From assembly GCA_003600225.1 (NCBI GenBank), contig QZFT01000045.1, positions 186,001-250,000 of the forward strand: DNA of 64,000 bases. The letters run 5' to 3'. Position 1 is the first letter of the stretch. Each line of letters opens with the position of its first letter. Source of the stretch: Pseudonocardiaceae bacterium YIM PH 21723 (GTDB lineage Bacteria; Actinomycetota; Actinomycetes; Mycobacteriales; Pseudonocardiaceae). The notes beneath the pieces are model-generated. The model had not been told where the DNA came from and did no database searches. It worked only from the letters and a program-made list of their open reading frames with translations. Position numbers and translations under genes: made by a program. Shown here piece by piece: positions 36,598 through 44,198 of this stretch.

Positions 36598-37504
36598 TCT
36601 GCCCGACTGGCTGCCGGACTGGTGCGTGGGCCAGTTCGGCGAGCCGCCGGTCGGCGTGCTGTTCGACGTGCGGTCGATGTCGGCGGTGTTCGGGCTACGG
36701 CTGACCTCGGGGCGGGACGTGGTGGTGAAGGCCCGGGAACACGACGGCCGGGCCGCGTCGTGTGTCGCCGCGCAGGCCAGGCTGGCGGAGCAGGGGTTTC
36801 CGTGTGCCCGGCCGCTCACTCCCGTGCTCCGGGCCGGCACGTTGGCCGTACACGCCGAGGAGTATCGGCCCGGCGGGGAACTGCTTCGTGGGGATTCGCC
36901 GGAGGTCGCCAGGCGGTACGCGGCGGTGTTCGCCCGGCTGATGACCGAACTAGAGCACGTGTCCGTCGCGCCGCCGGTGCCGAATCCGCGCTGGATACGG
37001 TGGGACCACGCGGATTCCGGGGTGTGGCCGGCGATCGAAGGTCTCGATGAGCGGGACCAGAGCGCCGTGCCCGGGTACATCGTGGACGCGGCCACCCGGC
37101 TCCGGGAGCGGTTGCCGGCCACCGATCTGCCGCGGGTGCTGGGGCATGCCGACTTCGAGGCGCAGAACCTCCGCTGGCAGGACGGGGAGGTGTGGGCCGT
37201 GCATGACTGGGACAGCCTGGCGTGGCAGCCGGAGGCCGCACTGGTGGGCGCGGCGAGCGGGGTGTTCCCCAAGACCGGGCCGGCCACATTGCCGCCGATC
37301 GAGAGCTCGGCGGCTTTCCTGGTGGCCTATCAGGACTTCCGGGGGCGCCGGTTCAGCGCGGAGGAGCAGGAGATCGCCTGGGCGGCGAGCCTGTGGCCGG
37401 CCGCCCACGACGTCCGATGGGAGACGCTGCACGGCATTCCCCCGGGCTCCGATGAGGTCATCCGCAGGCAGGTGTCCGAACGCCTCCGCCGAGCGAAGGC
37501 CTGA
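36584..37504 (+). CDS. Aminoglycoside-phosphotransferase-like kinase
   Basis: A 306-residue protein with an APH/choline-kinase fold from a GTG inside the end of the deaminase gene. The catalytic loop is HADFEAQNLRW and the metal-binding Asp is in VHDWDS. RDVVVKAREH has the ATP-binding Lys. The protein lacks features of a named resistance enzyme, so it may phosphorylate a small metabolite. The GTG at 36584 overlaps the deaminase stop by 14 nt; an upstream ATG in the frame is a less likely start. Confidence 0.75.
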   Translation: MPPADLPDWLPDWCVGQFGEPPVGVLFDVRSMSAVFGLRLTSGRDVVVKAREHDGRAASCVAAQARLAEQGFPCARPLTPVLRAGTLAVHAEEYRPGGELLRGDSPEVARRYAAVFARLMTELEHVSVAPPVPNPRWIRWDHADSGVWPAIEGLDERDQSAVPGYIVDAATRLRERLPATDLPRVLGHADFEAQNLRWQDGEVWAVHDWDSLAWQPEAALVGAASGVFPKTGPATLPPIESSAAFLVAYQDFRGRRFSAEEQEIAWAASLWPAAHDVRWETLHGIPPGSDEVIRRQVSERLRRAKA

Positions 37505-37505
37505 A

Positions 37506-37554
37506 CCGAAGTTGACGATGTTCGGGAAATACACCCGAACATCGTCAACTTCGG
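37506..37554. terminator. Repeated palindrome, copy 1 (bidirectional terminator)
   Basis: A perfect 21-bp inverted repeat with arm ccgaagttgacgatgttcgg plus one G at 37506-37526 and complement at 37534-37554; the loop is aaataca. It is two bases after the kinase stop and eight bases from the stop of the convergent last gene of the biosynthetic operon. The same arm occurs again at 55973 and 57673. Confidence 0.83.
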
Positions 37555-37561
37555 AGGGCTC

Positions 37562-38062
37562 CTAGACCAGGATTCCGGTGCAGTAGTCGGCGATGTAGGC
37601 CTTCTTCGCGGCCTCATCCCTGGCGGAGGTCAGGTACCGGGACCACGCGCGACGCTCGTGCGAGGTGCAGTCCAGCTCGAACACGTTCTGGGTCGGCTTG
37701 AACGCGCCCTCCTTCGGCGGGTACGGGTGGAAGCCGTCCTCGCCCAGGCCGTACAGCACCTGGTGCATCTCGTTGGTGTTGCGCCACACGATGACGAGCA
37801 GGAAGTAGCCCTCACCGTCCAGGTGCAGCATCGCGTAGCCCAGCTCGTCCCGGAACTCCAGGCGGCCGGCGTCGACCTCGGTCTTCAGGAACTCGCGTGC
37901 CTGGTCCCGGACCTCAGCCGGGGTGTCCCGGCCGGCCAGGTAGATGTCGTACCACTTGAGGTGTGCCCCCGGCAGGATCAGATCATCGGCAGGGACGATC
38001 GACTTCTCGGTGTGCGTGTAACCGGCAGGAATCTCGGCCAGCCGAGTGATTGCCTCTGTCAT
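37562..38062 (-). CDS. Unknown protein, last gene of the ten-gene operon
   Basis: A 166-residue soluble protein from the ATG at 38062. It has no signal peptide or membrane segment. The pattern is alternating strands and helices, with KWYDIYLAG near residue 35, LGYAMLHLDGEGYFLLVIVW in the middle, and HERRAWSRYLTS near the end. The Trp/Tyr/Asp-rich composition is reminiscent of a small binding or cyclase protein, but I recognise no family. It lies 26 nt after the ATP-grasp gene and its stop faces the palindrome at 37506, so it completes the operon. Confidence 0.6.
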   Translation of the reverse strand: MTEAITRLAEIPAGYTHTEKSIVPADDLILPGAHLKWYDIYLAGRDTPAEVRDQAREFLKTEVDAGRLEFRDELGYAMLHLDGEGYFLLVIVWRNTNEMHQVLYGLGEDGFHPYPPKEGAFKPTQNVFELDCTSHERRAWSRYLTSARDEAAKKAYIADYCTGILV

Positions 38063-38088
38063 CTCACCATTCCCCTGTAGTGGTTGTT

Positions 38089-39321
38089 TCACTGCTCCGG
38101 GCTGTACAGCCCGTCGCGTTCGAGTTCGCGCAGTCGCTGGTAGTCGGCCTCGATCTGCGCCGGGTCGGCCGCGCTGAGGTACATGTATCCGGGAGAACTG
38201 GCCAGATCGACGGTGCGGTCGATCCGGGTGTGCGGCTTCTGCGTGACGATGAGTTCCAGGAACGACGGCAGCTCGCGCACCGGCGCCCAGCCCTGCTCGT
38301 CCGGGATCACGCCGTCGCTCGGCACGATCAGGTTCAGGAACCGCACGTGGTTCAGCAGCTGATAGCCGGGCAGGCCGCCGCCGGTGATCTCCGCCGGCCG
38401 GGCGATCGCCCTGGCCAGCAGATCCACCTGGTCGGTGCCGATGCAGCGGGACACGATCTCCGGCAGGTGCGCGCCGCCCAGCCGGGCACCGCTCTCCACC
38501 AGGACCGGTCCGTCGGCGGTCAGCATGATCTCGGTGTGCGCCGCGCCGTTGCGGATCTCCAGGGCGTCCAGCACGCCGAGGGCGTACTCGCCGACCGCCT
38601 TGGCGTCCGGTTCGTCGGCGGCCACCGGGTGCTCGTTGCTCACCATGGAGCGGTTGGCGTCGATCTGCTGCTTCCGGTAGCGCCAGATCTCCACGATGTG
38701 GTGGGCACCCTCGCGGCTGACGGTGTTCACGAAGTACTCGTCGCCGTCCAGGAATCCCTGGGCGAGGGCGGTCTCGTTGCGCCTGCCGTAGCGGTCCTCG
38801 GCGGACAGGATGCTCGCGTGCCCGTCCCGGATGTCCTGCTCCGAGTGGCAGAAGTGCACGTTGTCCATGCCGGCGCTGGCCACCGGCTTGAGCACGACCG
38901 GCCATTCGCCCCTGGCGAGCGCCCAGGCCACGACCTCGTCGGCGGACGGGGAGGCGAAGCTGTCCGCGACGGCCAGCCCGGCCCGCTCCGCCGCCAGGAC
39001 CATCCGGTGCTTGTCCCGCCGCGACGCCGGATCAGTGGTGCCGTTGGCGGGGGTTCCCGCCGCGACCGACAACGCGTCGGCCAGCAGCACACCGGATTCC
39101 ATGGCGGCCACGACGAATCCGACGCCCAGCTCGCGCAGCCGGGCCGCGGTGGCCTCGACATCGCCCTCGTGCTGGATGTCGATGTCGAAGTCACCGGGCT
39201 GGTAGTCCAGGTGGACGTCCGGGAACTGCGAGCGCACGTGGATCGGCTCCACGCCGTACTTCCGCAGCGCGTCGGGCAGGAATCGCCCGATGCCGTACGC
39301 GTCGACCACGGCGCATTTCAT
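38089..39321 (-). CDS. ATP-grasp ligase
   Basis: A 410-residue ATP-grasp enzyme from the ATG at 39321. The central domain contains PASRRDKHRMVLAAERAGLAVADS, PVVLKPVASAGMDNVHFCHS (ATP-binding Lys), FLDGDEYFVNTVS, and AAHTEIMLTADGPVLVESGARLGG with the metal ligands. The N-terminal region is a Rossmann-like preATP-grasp part. The group includes L-amino-acid ligases and enzymes joining amino acids with phosphorylated acids. In this operon it probably forms an amide between an amino acid and another carboxylate. It overlaps the exporter gene by 4 nt. Confidence 0.83.
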   Translation of the reverse strand: MKCAVVDAYGIGRFLPDALRKYGVEPIHVRSQFPDVHLDYQPGDFDIDIQHEGDVEATAARLRELGVGFVVAAMESGVLLADALSVAAGTPANGTTDPASRRDKHRMVLAAERAGLAVADSFASPSADEVVAWALARGEWPVVLKPVASAGMDNVHFCHSEQDIRDGHASILSAEDRYGRRNETALAQGFLDGDEYFVNTVSREGAHHIVEIWRYRKQQIDANRSMVSNEHPVAADEPDAKAVGEYALGVLDALEIRNGAAHTEIMLTADGPVLVESGARLGGAHLPEIVSRCIGTDQVDLLARAIARPAEITGGGLPGYQLLNHVRFLNLIVPSDGVIPDEQGWAPVRELPSFLELIVTQKPHTRIDRTVDLASSPGYMYLSAADPAQIEADYQRLRELERDGLYSPEQ

Positions 39322-40283
39322 GAGGGCTCCTTTATCCCGGCGACCTGCGCGGCCACCCTGGCGTCGTGCTTGGACCGGGCCACGGTGCTGATCGCGACGA
39401 GCGCGACGATGCCCACGACACCCGCGAACGTGACCGCCGACGGGGTAAGCCGCTGGTCGGGCAGTTGCAGGAAGAAGGCGAACAGCGGGGAGAGCGTCAG
39501 GATGATCGACGCGGTGATGGGCTCGGTGTGCTTGATGCCGACCTGCAGCAGGTACAGCGGAACCGCGACGCCGATCACCGCGATGACCGCGGACGGCAGG
39601 AACGCCGCACCGATCCCGGGCTGGGCGGTGAACGCCACGGTCACCCAGGTGACCGCCAGCATCAGGAAGAACCGCACGGCCAGCACGGACTGGGGCTTCA
39701 AACCCGCGTCGCTGAGCCGCTTCGAGTAGATCACGTTGGTCACCGAACCGATGCCGGTGAGCAGCGTGAGGCCGATGCCGATCGCGGTGTCCACAGTGGA
39801 CGTCTCGCCCACGCCACTGTGTCCGGTCAGCGATCCCCACACCAGCATCGCGATCATCACGCCGATACCCAGCGAGACGTACACCTCGGTACGCAGCACC
39901 GAGGTCCCCCGCCGCAGCAACGGGCTGATCAGCACGGTCAGCAGCGGGCCGAGCGCCAGCCCGACCACGTTGACGATCGCCGGCTCCAGGTACTTCAGCG
40001 CGTACAGCATCGACAGCCAGGTCGTCGCGGTGGTGATGTTGATCATGATCACATCGCCGCGGTTGACGGTCAGCGGTCGCAGCGTGGCGGCAAGCCCGCG
40101 CCTGGCCGAGTCCACGCCGATGAAGAACAACGCGGTGAGCGTGAAGGAGATCGCCGCGATGGTCGCCGGATTGTGCGCCTGCAGCTGGTTTCCGGCGAAC
40201 ACGTCCAGCGCCGCGGTGAGGAAGGCGAAGCCGCCCAGGGGGATGAGCCCCTGGGCCAGCTTCGTCCGGGGTACTTCGGTCAC
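39318..40283 (-). CDS. EamA-type (DMT) transporter
   Basis: A 321-residue protein with about ten hydrophobic helices in two EamA halves. LKYLEPAIVNVVGLALGPLLTVLISPLL and KHTEPITASIILTLSPLFAFFLQLPDQ are matching half-repeats. Drug/metabolite transporters of this type export amino acids and derivatives. Its place between the PLP enzyme and ATP-grasp genes, with 4-nt overlaps on both sides, suggests it exports the pathway product or an intermediate. Confidence 0.85.
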   Translation of the reverse strand: MTEVPRTKLAQGLIPLGGFAFLTAALDVFAGNQLQAHNPATIAAISFTLTALFFIGVDSARRGLAATLRPLTVNRGDVIMINITTATTWLSMLYALKYLEPAIVNVVGLALGPLLTVLISPLLRRGTSVLRTEVYVSLGIGVMIAMLVWGSLTGHSGVGETSTVDTAIGIGLTLLTGIGSVTNVIYSKRLSDAGLKPQSVLAVRFFLMLAVTWVTVAFTAQPGIGAAFLPSAVIAVIGVAVPLYLLQVGIKHTEPITASIILTLSPLFAFFLQLPDQRLTPSAVTFAGVVGIVALVAISTVARSKHDARVAAQVAGIKEPS

Positions 40284-41650
40284 AGAAGAGTCACCTCGGG
40301 GATGCTCGCGGCAGCCTGCTGCAGGATCGCCTCGTCGGCGATCTCGTCAGTCAGCTGACCCGCGAAGTACTTGTCATAAGCGGACAGATCAAAGTGTCCA
40401 TGGCCCGACAAGCCGAACAAGATCGCCCGGGACTGCCCTTCCTCGCGGCAGCGAATGGCCTCGTCGATGGCCCCGCGGATCGCGTGGGTGGACTCCGGAG
40501 CAGGCAGAATGCCCTCGGACCTGGCGAACTGCACGCCCGCCTCGAAGCACTCCAGCTGGCCGACGGCGGTCGCCTCGATCAGCTCCTCCTCCAGCACCCG
40601 GGTGATCAGCGGGCCGATGCCGTGTGCCCGCAGACCACCGGCGTGCACGGCGGGCGGCACGAACTTGTGGCCCAGCGTGTGCATCCGGAACAGCGGGCCG
40701 AGCCGGCCGGTGTCGCTGTAGTCGTAGGCGATCTGCCCCTTGGTCAGCGTCGGGCAGGCGGCGGGCTCCACCGCGATGACCCGCACCTTCTTCCCGCCGC
40801 GCAGCTGCTCGCCGAGGAACGGGAAGGACAGGCCGGCCAGGTTGCTGCCGCCGCCGGAGCAGCCGACCACGATGTCCGGGTAGTCGTCGGCCATCGCCAT
40901 CTGGAGCAGGGCCTCCTGGCCGATGACGGTCTGGTGCGCCAGCACGTGGTTGGCCGCGCTGCCCAGGCAGTACCCCAGTTCCGGGTTCTGCATGGCGACT
41001 TCGAGGGCCTCGGAGGTCGCGATGCCCAGGCTGCCCGGGGAGTCCGGGTCCTCGGCCAGGATCGCCCGGCCGGCGGCGGTCTCGATGCTGGGGCTGGGGA
41101 TGCAGGTCGCGCCGAAGGACTCCATCAACGCGCGGCGGTACGGCTTCTGCTCGAAGCTGACCTTCACCATGAAGACCTTGGCCGTCATCCCGAACATCGC
41201 CGTGCTGAGCGCGGCCGCGCTCCCCCACTGGCCGGCGCCGGTCTCGGTGACCAGGCCGGTCTTGCCCGCCAGCTTGTTGTAGTACGCCTGCGGGATGCCG
41301 GTGTTCGGCTTGTGACTGCCGGTCGGCGCGACGCCCTCGTACTTGTAGTAGATCCGGGCGGGCGTGCCGAGCGCCTTCTCCAGGCGGCGGGCCCGGAACA
41401 GCGGGGACGGCCGCCACTGCGCGTAGAGCTGCCGGACCGGCTCCGGGATCTCGAACTCCCGCTCCGTGCTGGTCTCCTGCTCGGCGAGCTCCTTGGGCAT
41501 CACGTGCAGCAGGTCATCCCGGCCCAGTGCCGCACCGGTGGCCGGGTCCAGCACGGTCGCGTCCTTGGCGTCCGGCAGATCGGCGACGATGTTGTACCAG
41601 GTGGTAGGGATGTCCTTCTCGTCGAGCTGAAACTTGATCTTCTCCACCAT
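40280..41650 (-). CDS. TrpB2-like PLP-dependent enzyme
   Basis: A 456-residue protein of the long TrpB2 class of tryptophan synthase beta subunits. The Schiff-base Lys is Lys114 in GSHKPNTGIPQAYYNK; TETGAGQWGSA, GCSGGGSNLAGL (phosphate-binding glycine loop), AVEPAACPTLTKGQ and NLSGHGHFDL-like sequence near the end match the family. No trpA or other trp gene is near, so a beta-replacement or amino-acid-forming role for a specialised product is likelier than primary tryptophan synthesis. The ATG at 41650 is selected because the upstream frame lies antisense-like over the transglutaminase-like gene. Confidence 0.85.
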   Translation of the reverse strand: MVEKIKFQLDEKDIPTTWYNIVADLPDAKDATVLDPATGAALGRDDLLHVMPKELAEQETSTEREFEIPEPVRQLYAQWRPSPLFRARRLEKALGTPARIYYKYEGVAPTGSHKPNTGIPQAYYNKLAGKTGLVTETGAGQWGSAAALSTAMFGMTAKVFMVKVSFEQKPYRRALMESFGATCIPSPSIETAAGRAILAEDPDSPGSLGIATSEALEVAMQNPELGYCLGSAANHVLAHQTVIGQEALLQMAMADDYPDIVVGCSGGGSNLAGLSFPFLGEQLRGGKKVRVIAVEPAACPTLTKGQIAYDYSDTGRLGPLFRMHTLGHKFVPPAVHAGGLRAHGIGPLITRVLEEELIEATAVGQLECFEAGVQFARSEGILPAPESTHAIRGAIDEAIRCREEGQSRAILFGLSGHGHFDLSAYDKYFAGQLTDEIADEAILQQAAASIPEVTLL

Positions 41651-41670
41651 GAGGTCCTTGAGCTCCCTGA

Positions 41671-42360
41671 CTAGACGGTTGTGGAGGAATCTGCTTCGTC
41701 CACGAGCGAACCCGGCGCGGTGACGGTCACCGATTCGGGGAAGAGCAGCGGGTGGGCCTGCCTGATGCCCTCGACCACCCGCTCGTAGGGCACGTCGTCG
41801 AAGTCGCCGTGCATCCGCAGGAACTCCATGTGCCTGCGGCCCAGCTGGTCGTGCGGGTGGTAAAGGCTGTCCTGGCGGCCGTCGAAATCGAGCGGCTTGA
41901 TCTGGTACAGCCGGCAGAGCAGCTTGTTGAACACCGGTGTGGCCTTGACCCACTTGCCGTCCAGGTACACCGAGTTGAGGCTGTGGTAGCGGAAGATGTC
42001 TCCGCCCACGAGCTTGCGCAGCCGATCGGAGGCCAGGTGGTTGCGCACGTCGCCGTAGGTGATCCGGCAGGGGATGCCCATCGATCGCACGGCGGCCGCG
42101 TACACGATCGCCTTGTGCACGCAGAAGCCGAATCCGGCCTCCAGGATGGAACTGGCCCGCAGCCCGGTGCGGGACAGGTCGGCGCCGTACACCTCGTAGT
42201 GGATGCCGTCGCGGACGGCGTAGTACAGCGCGACGGCCTTGTCGATGTCGGTCATCCCGGTCTCGTCCGGGATGGCCTCGGCGACGAACTTGCGCACCGC
42301 CGGTGTTTCGTAGTCCAGGAACTCCGTGGGGCCACGGAGCGCATCTAGGTCGGATGACAC
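41671..42360 (-). CDS. Transglutaminase-like cysteine enzyme
   Basis: A 229-residue protein of the transglutaminase-like (PF01841) type. The nucleophile Cys80 is in AGFGFCVHKA, and His126 in FRYHSLNSVYLDGKW. The usual Asp after the Trp is not present: the sequence reads KWVKATPVFN. The C-terminus has FDGRQDSLYHPHDQLG. The fold is used by cysteine proteases and by amide-forming enzymes; AdmF of andrimid biosynthesis is a precedent for joining a carrier-bound acyl group with an amine. It follows the acyl-CoA dehydrogenase gene by 10 nt. Confidence 0.75.
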   Translation of the reverse strand: MSSDLDALRGPTEFLDYETPAVRKFVAEAIPDETGMTDIDKAVALYYAVRDGIHYEVYGADLSRTGLRASSILEAGFGFCVHKAIVYAAAVRSMGIPCRITYGDVRNHLASDRLRKLVGGDIFRYHSLNSVYLDGKWVKATPVFNKLLCRLYQIKPLDFDGRQDSLYHPHDQLGRRHMEFLRMHGDFDDVPYERVVEGIRQAHPLLFPESVTVTAPGSLVDEADSSTTV

Positions 42361-42370
42361 GGTGGGGCTC

Positions 42371-43534
42371 CTACGCTTTCGTGGGTTTCACGGCGCGATG
42401 CAGGCCGATCAGGGTGGAGATCCGCTGTTTCTGGATCTCCGTGGTGCCGGAGTAGATCGTTCCGGCGACCGCGTTGCGCAGCTCCTTCTCCAGGCCGTAC
42501 TCGGCGGTGTAGCCGTAGCCGCCGAAGACCTGGATGGCGGACAGCGCGGTGCGCACATTCGCCTCACTGGTGATCAGCTTGGTGATCGCGATGTCGATGG
42601 AGACGTCCTCGCCCTCGGCGAGCTTCTCCGCCGTGTCGAAGATCCACTTGGCCGAGGTCTCCACGTCGATCTTCATCTCGACGATCTTGTTCGCCAGGGA
42701 CTGGTAGGACCCGATGTGTGCGCCGAACTGCGTTCTGGTGCGGGCGTATTCGACGCAGCGCTCCAGCCGGTTGCGCATCTCCCCCACGTTGATGACGAAG
42801 GAGCACAGGATCTCCCGCTTCATCACGTGGTCGAGGACCAGGAATCCGGCGCCGACCGAGCCGATCACGTTGCGCCGCGGCACCCGGACGTCGTCCAGGA
42901 ACAGCTCGCACAGCGGTGAGGTGCGCAGTCCCATCTTCTCGATGGGATTGCCCCTGGTCAGCCCCGGTGAGTCCGTCTCGACCAGGAAGGCGGTCAGCCC
43001 CGCGGGGTTCTCCGGCTTCCCGGTACGGGCGTACACCACGATCACGTCGGCGATGGGCCCGTTGCTGACGAAGGCCTTGGTGCCGTTGAGGATGAAGTCA
43101 TCCCCGTCGGCCACGGCGGTGGTGCGCATCCGCATGATGTCCGAGCCGCCCTCCGGCTCGGTGATGGCATGCGCGCCGATCGTCGTGCCGGCGCAGATCC
43201 CCGGCAGGTAGCGGGCTTTCAGGCCGGCGGAGCCGAACCGCTGCAGCGGCACACCCGCGCTGACCATGTGGGTGGACACCGAGAAGTTCAGCCCGCCGTC
43301 CCGGCAGCTCTCGCCCAGCCCCTCCAGCACGTACAGGGTGGTGACCAGGTCCTGACCGAGGCCGCCGGACTCCTCGTCGAACGGCAGCCCGAACAGGCCG
43401 GTCTCCGCGAGGAGTTTCCACCCGGTCTCACTGAAGGTGCCGCTGTGATCGCGGGCGATGTGACCGGCCTCGATGGCCGGTCCGATCGCCTGGATCCCCG
43501 CGCGCAGCTCGCGCTGCTGCTCAGTCGCCCGCAT
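42371..43534 (-). CDS. Acyl-CoA dehydrogenase homologue, probably acting on a carrier-bound substrate
   Basis: A 387-residue ACAD-fold flavoprotein. ITEPEGGSDIMRMRTTA and FVSNGPIADVIVVYARTG are FAD and substrate signatures, and the C-terminal motif is GGYGYTAEYGLEKELRNAVAGTIYSGTTEIQ. Where short-chain enzymes have Glu in IYEGT, this protein has Ser362 (IYSGT); a base elsewhere is possible, as in some ACADs. The gene sits beside an ACP and an adenylation gene, like PltE/RedW with PltL and PltF, which suggests oxidation of an aminoacyl-S-carrier. It overlaps the cupin gene by one base. Confidence 0.82.
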   Translation of the reverse strand: MRATEQQRELRAGIQAIGPAIEAGHIARDHSGTFSETGWKLLAETGLFGLPFDEESGGLGQDLVTTLYVLEGLGESCRDGGLNFSVSTHMVSAGVPLQRFGSAGLKARYLPGICAGTTIGAHAITEPEGGSDIMRMRTTAVADGDDFILNGTKAFVSNGPIADVIVVYARTGKPENPAGLTAFLVETDSPGLTRGNPIEKMGLRTSPLCELFLDDVRVPRRNVIGSVGAGFLVLDHVMKREILCSFVINVGEMRNRLERCVEYARTRTQFGAHIGSYQSLANKIVEMKIDVETSAKWIFDTAEKLAEGEDVSIDIAITKLITSEANVRTALSAIQVFGGYGYTAEYGLEKELRNAVAGTIYSGTTEIQKQRISTLIGLHRAVKPTKA

Positions 43535-43911
43535 CAGTATTCGGAGAATTCGTCGGTGTCCAGCCGGTGCCGCTCATCGCCGTGCAGCGGCGGGTTGAAC
43601 ACGCTGAGCAGCTCCAGATCCGAGTCCGGGGCGGCGATCAGGAAGTGCGCGTCGTGCTCGTTGAGCGCGTACAGCACGCCCGGCGTGATCTCGTACGTCG
43701 TGGCGCCGTCCGCGGTGACCACCTGACCACGGCCGCCGATGCAGTAGCAGGCCTCCAGATGTCTGCGGTACTGCAGCAGGGATTTCGTGCCCGCTCTGAC
43801 CACGGTGTGGCACACGGTGAAACCCATGCCGTCGGCCTCGAGCAGGAATCGGTGGCTGGTGCCGTTCCCCCACTCGACGACCTTCACCTCGTCCTTCTGC
43901 TTGACGATCAT
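43534..43911 (-). CDS. Ectoine-synthase-like cupin
   Basis: A 125-residue protein from the ATG at 43911. It aligns over its full length with EctC: start MIVKQKDEV, middle HLEACYCIGGRGQV, VLYALNEHDAHFL, and end SVFNPPLHGDERH. The putative iron ligands are Glu53, Tyr81 and His89. Their spacing (28 and 8 residues) equals that of Glu57, Tyr85 and His93 in characterised EctC. EctC cyclises N-gamma-acetyl-diaminobutyrate to a tetrahydropyrimidine. No ectA or ectB gene is nearby, so this copy probably closes a ring on a different amide substrate. Confidence 0.85.
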   Translation of the reverse strand: MIVKQKDEVKVVEWGNGTSHRFLLEADGMGFTVCHTVVRAGTKSLLQYRRHLEACYCIGGRGQVVTADGATTYEITPGVLYALNEHDAHFLIAAPDSDLELLSVFNPPLHGDERHRLDTDEFSEY

Positions 43912-43937
43912 TGTTCTTCCCCCCAAGGGTTCGGTTG

Positions 43938-44198
43938 TCAGCTACGGGTGGACGCCTCGACGAAGTGACCGATGGCGTCGATGGAGCGGAAGTCATCCGG
44001 CGAGAGCTCGACCTCGTCGAGCGGGACGTGGAAGCGCTGCTCGACCCAGCTGATCAGCCGCAACAGGCCCAGGCTGTCCACGACCCCGTTGTCGATCAGG
44101 TCGTAGGAGTTGTCGAGTTCCTCGCTGGGTGTGCCCGGCAGGAATTCCGCCAGGATGTGTGCCTTGATGGTCGATGCGACCGTTTCGGTCGTGCTCAT
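43938..44198 (-). CDS. Acyl/peptidyl carrier protein
   Basis: An 86-residue carrier protein. The phosphopantetheine site is Ser42 in NGVVDSLGLLRLIS, and helices flank it as usual. The highly acidic surface near DEVELSPDDF suits docking to an adenylation enzyme. It lies between the adenylation gene (4-nt overlap) and the cupin gene (26-nt gap). No condensation domain is present, so it serves free-standing enzymes. Confidence 0.9.
   Translation of the reverse strand: MSTTETVASTIKAHILAEFLPGTPSEELDNSYDLIDNGVVDSLGLLRLISWVEQRFHVPLDEVELSPDDFRSIDAIGHFVEASTRS

Noticed and set aside
38063-38905. Extension of the last operon gene upstream to a 447-residue protein
   Set aside because: The added part is Arg/Gly-rich out-of-frame reading of the ATP-grasp gene.
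43534-43911. Ectoine biosynthesis operon
   Set aside because: Only an EctC-like gene is present; ectA, ectB and ectD are absent and the neighbours are carrier-protein enzymes.
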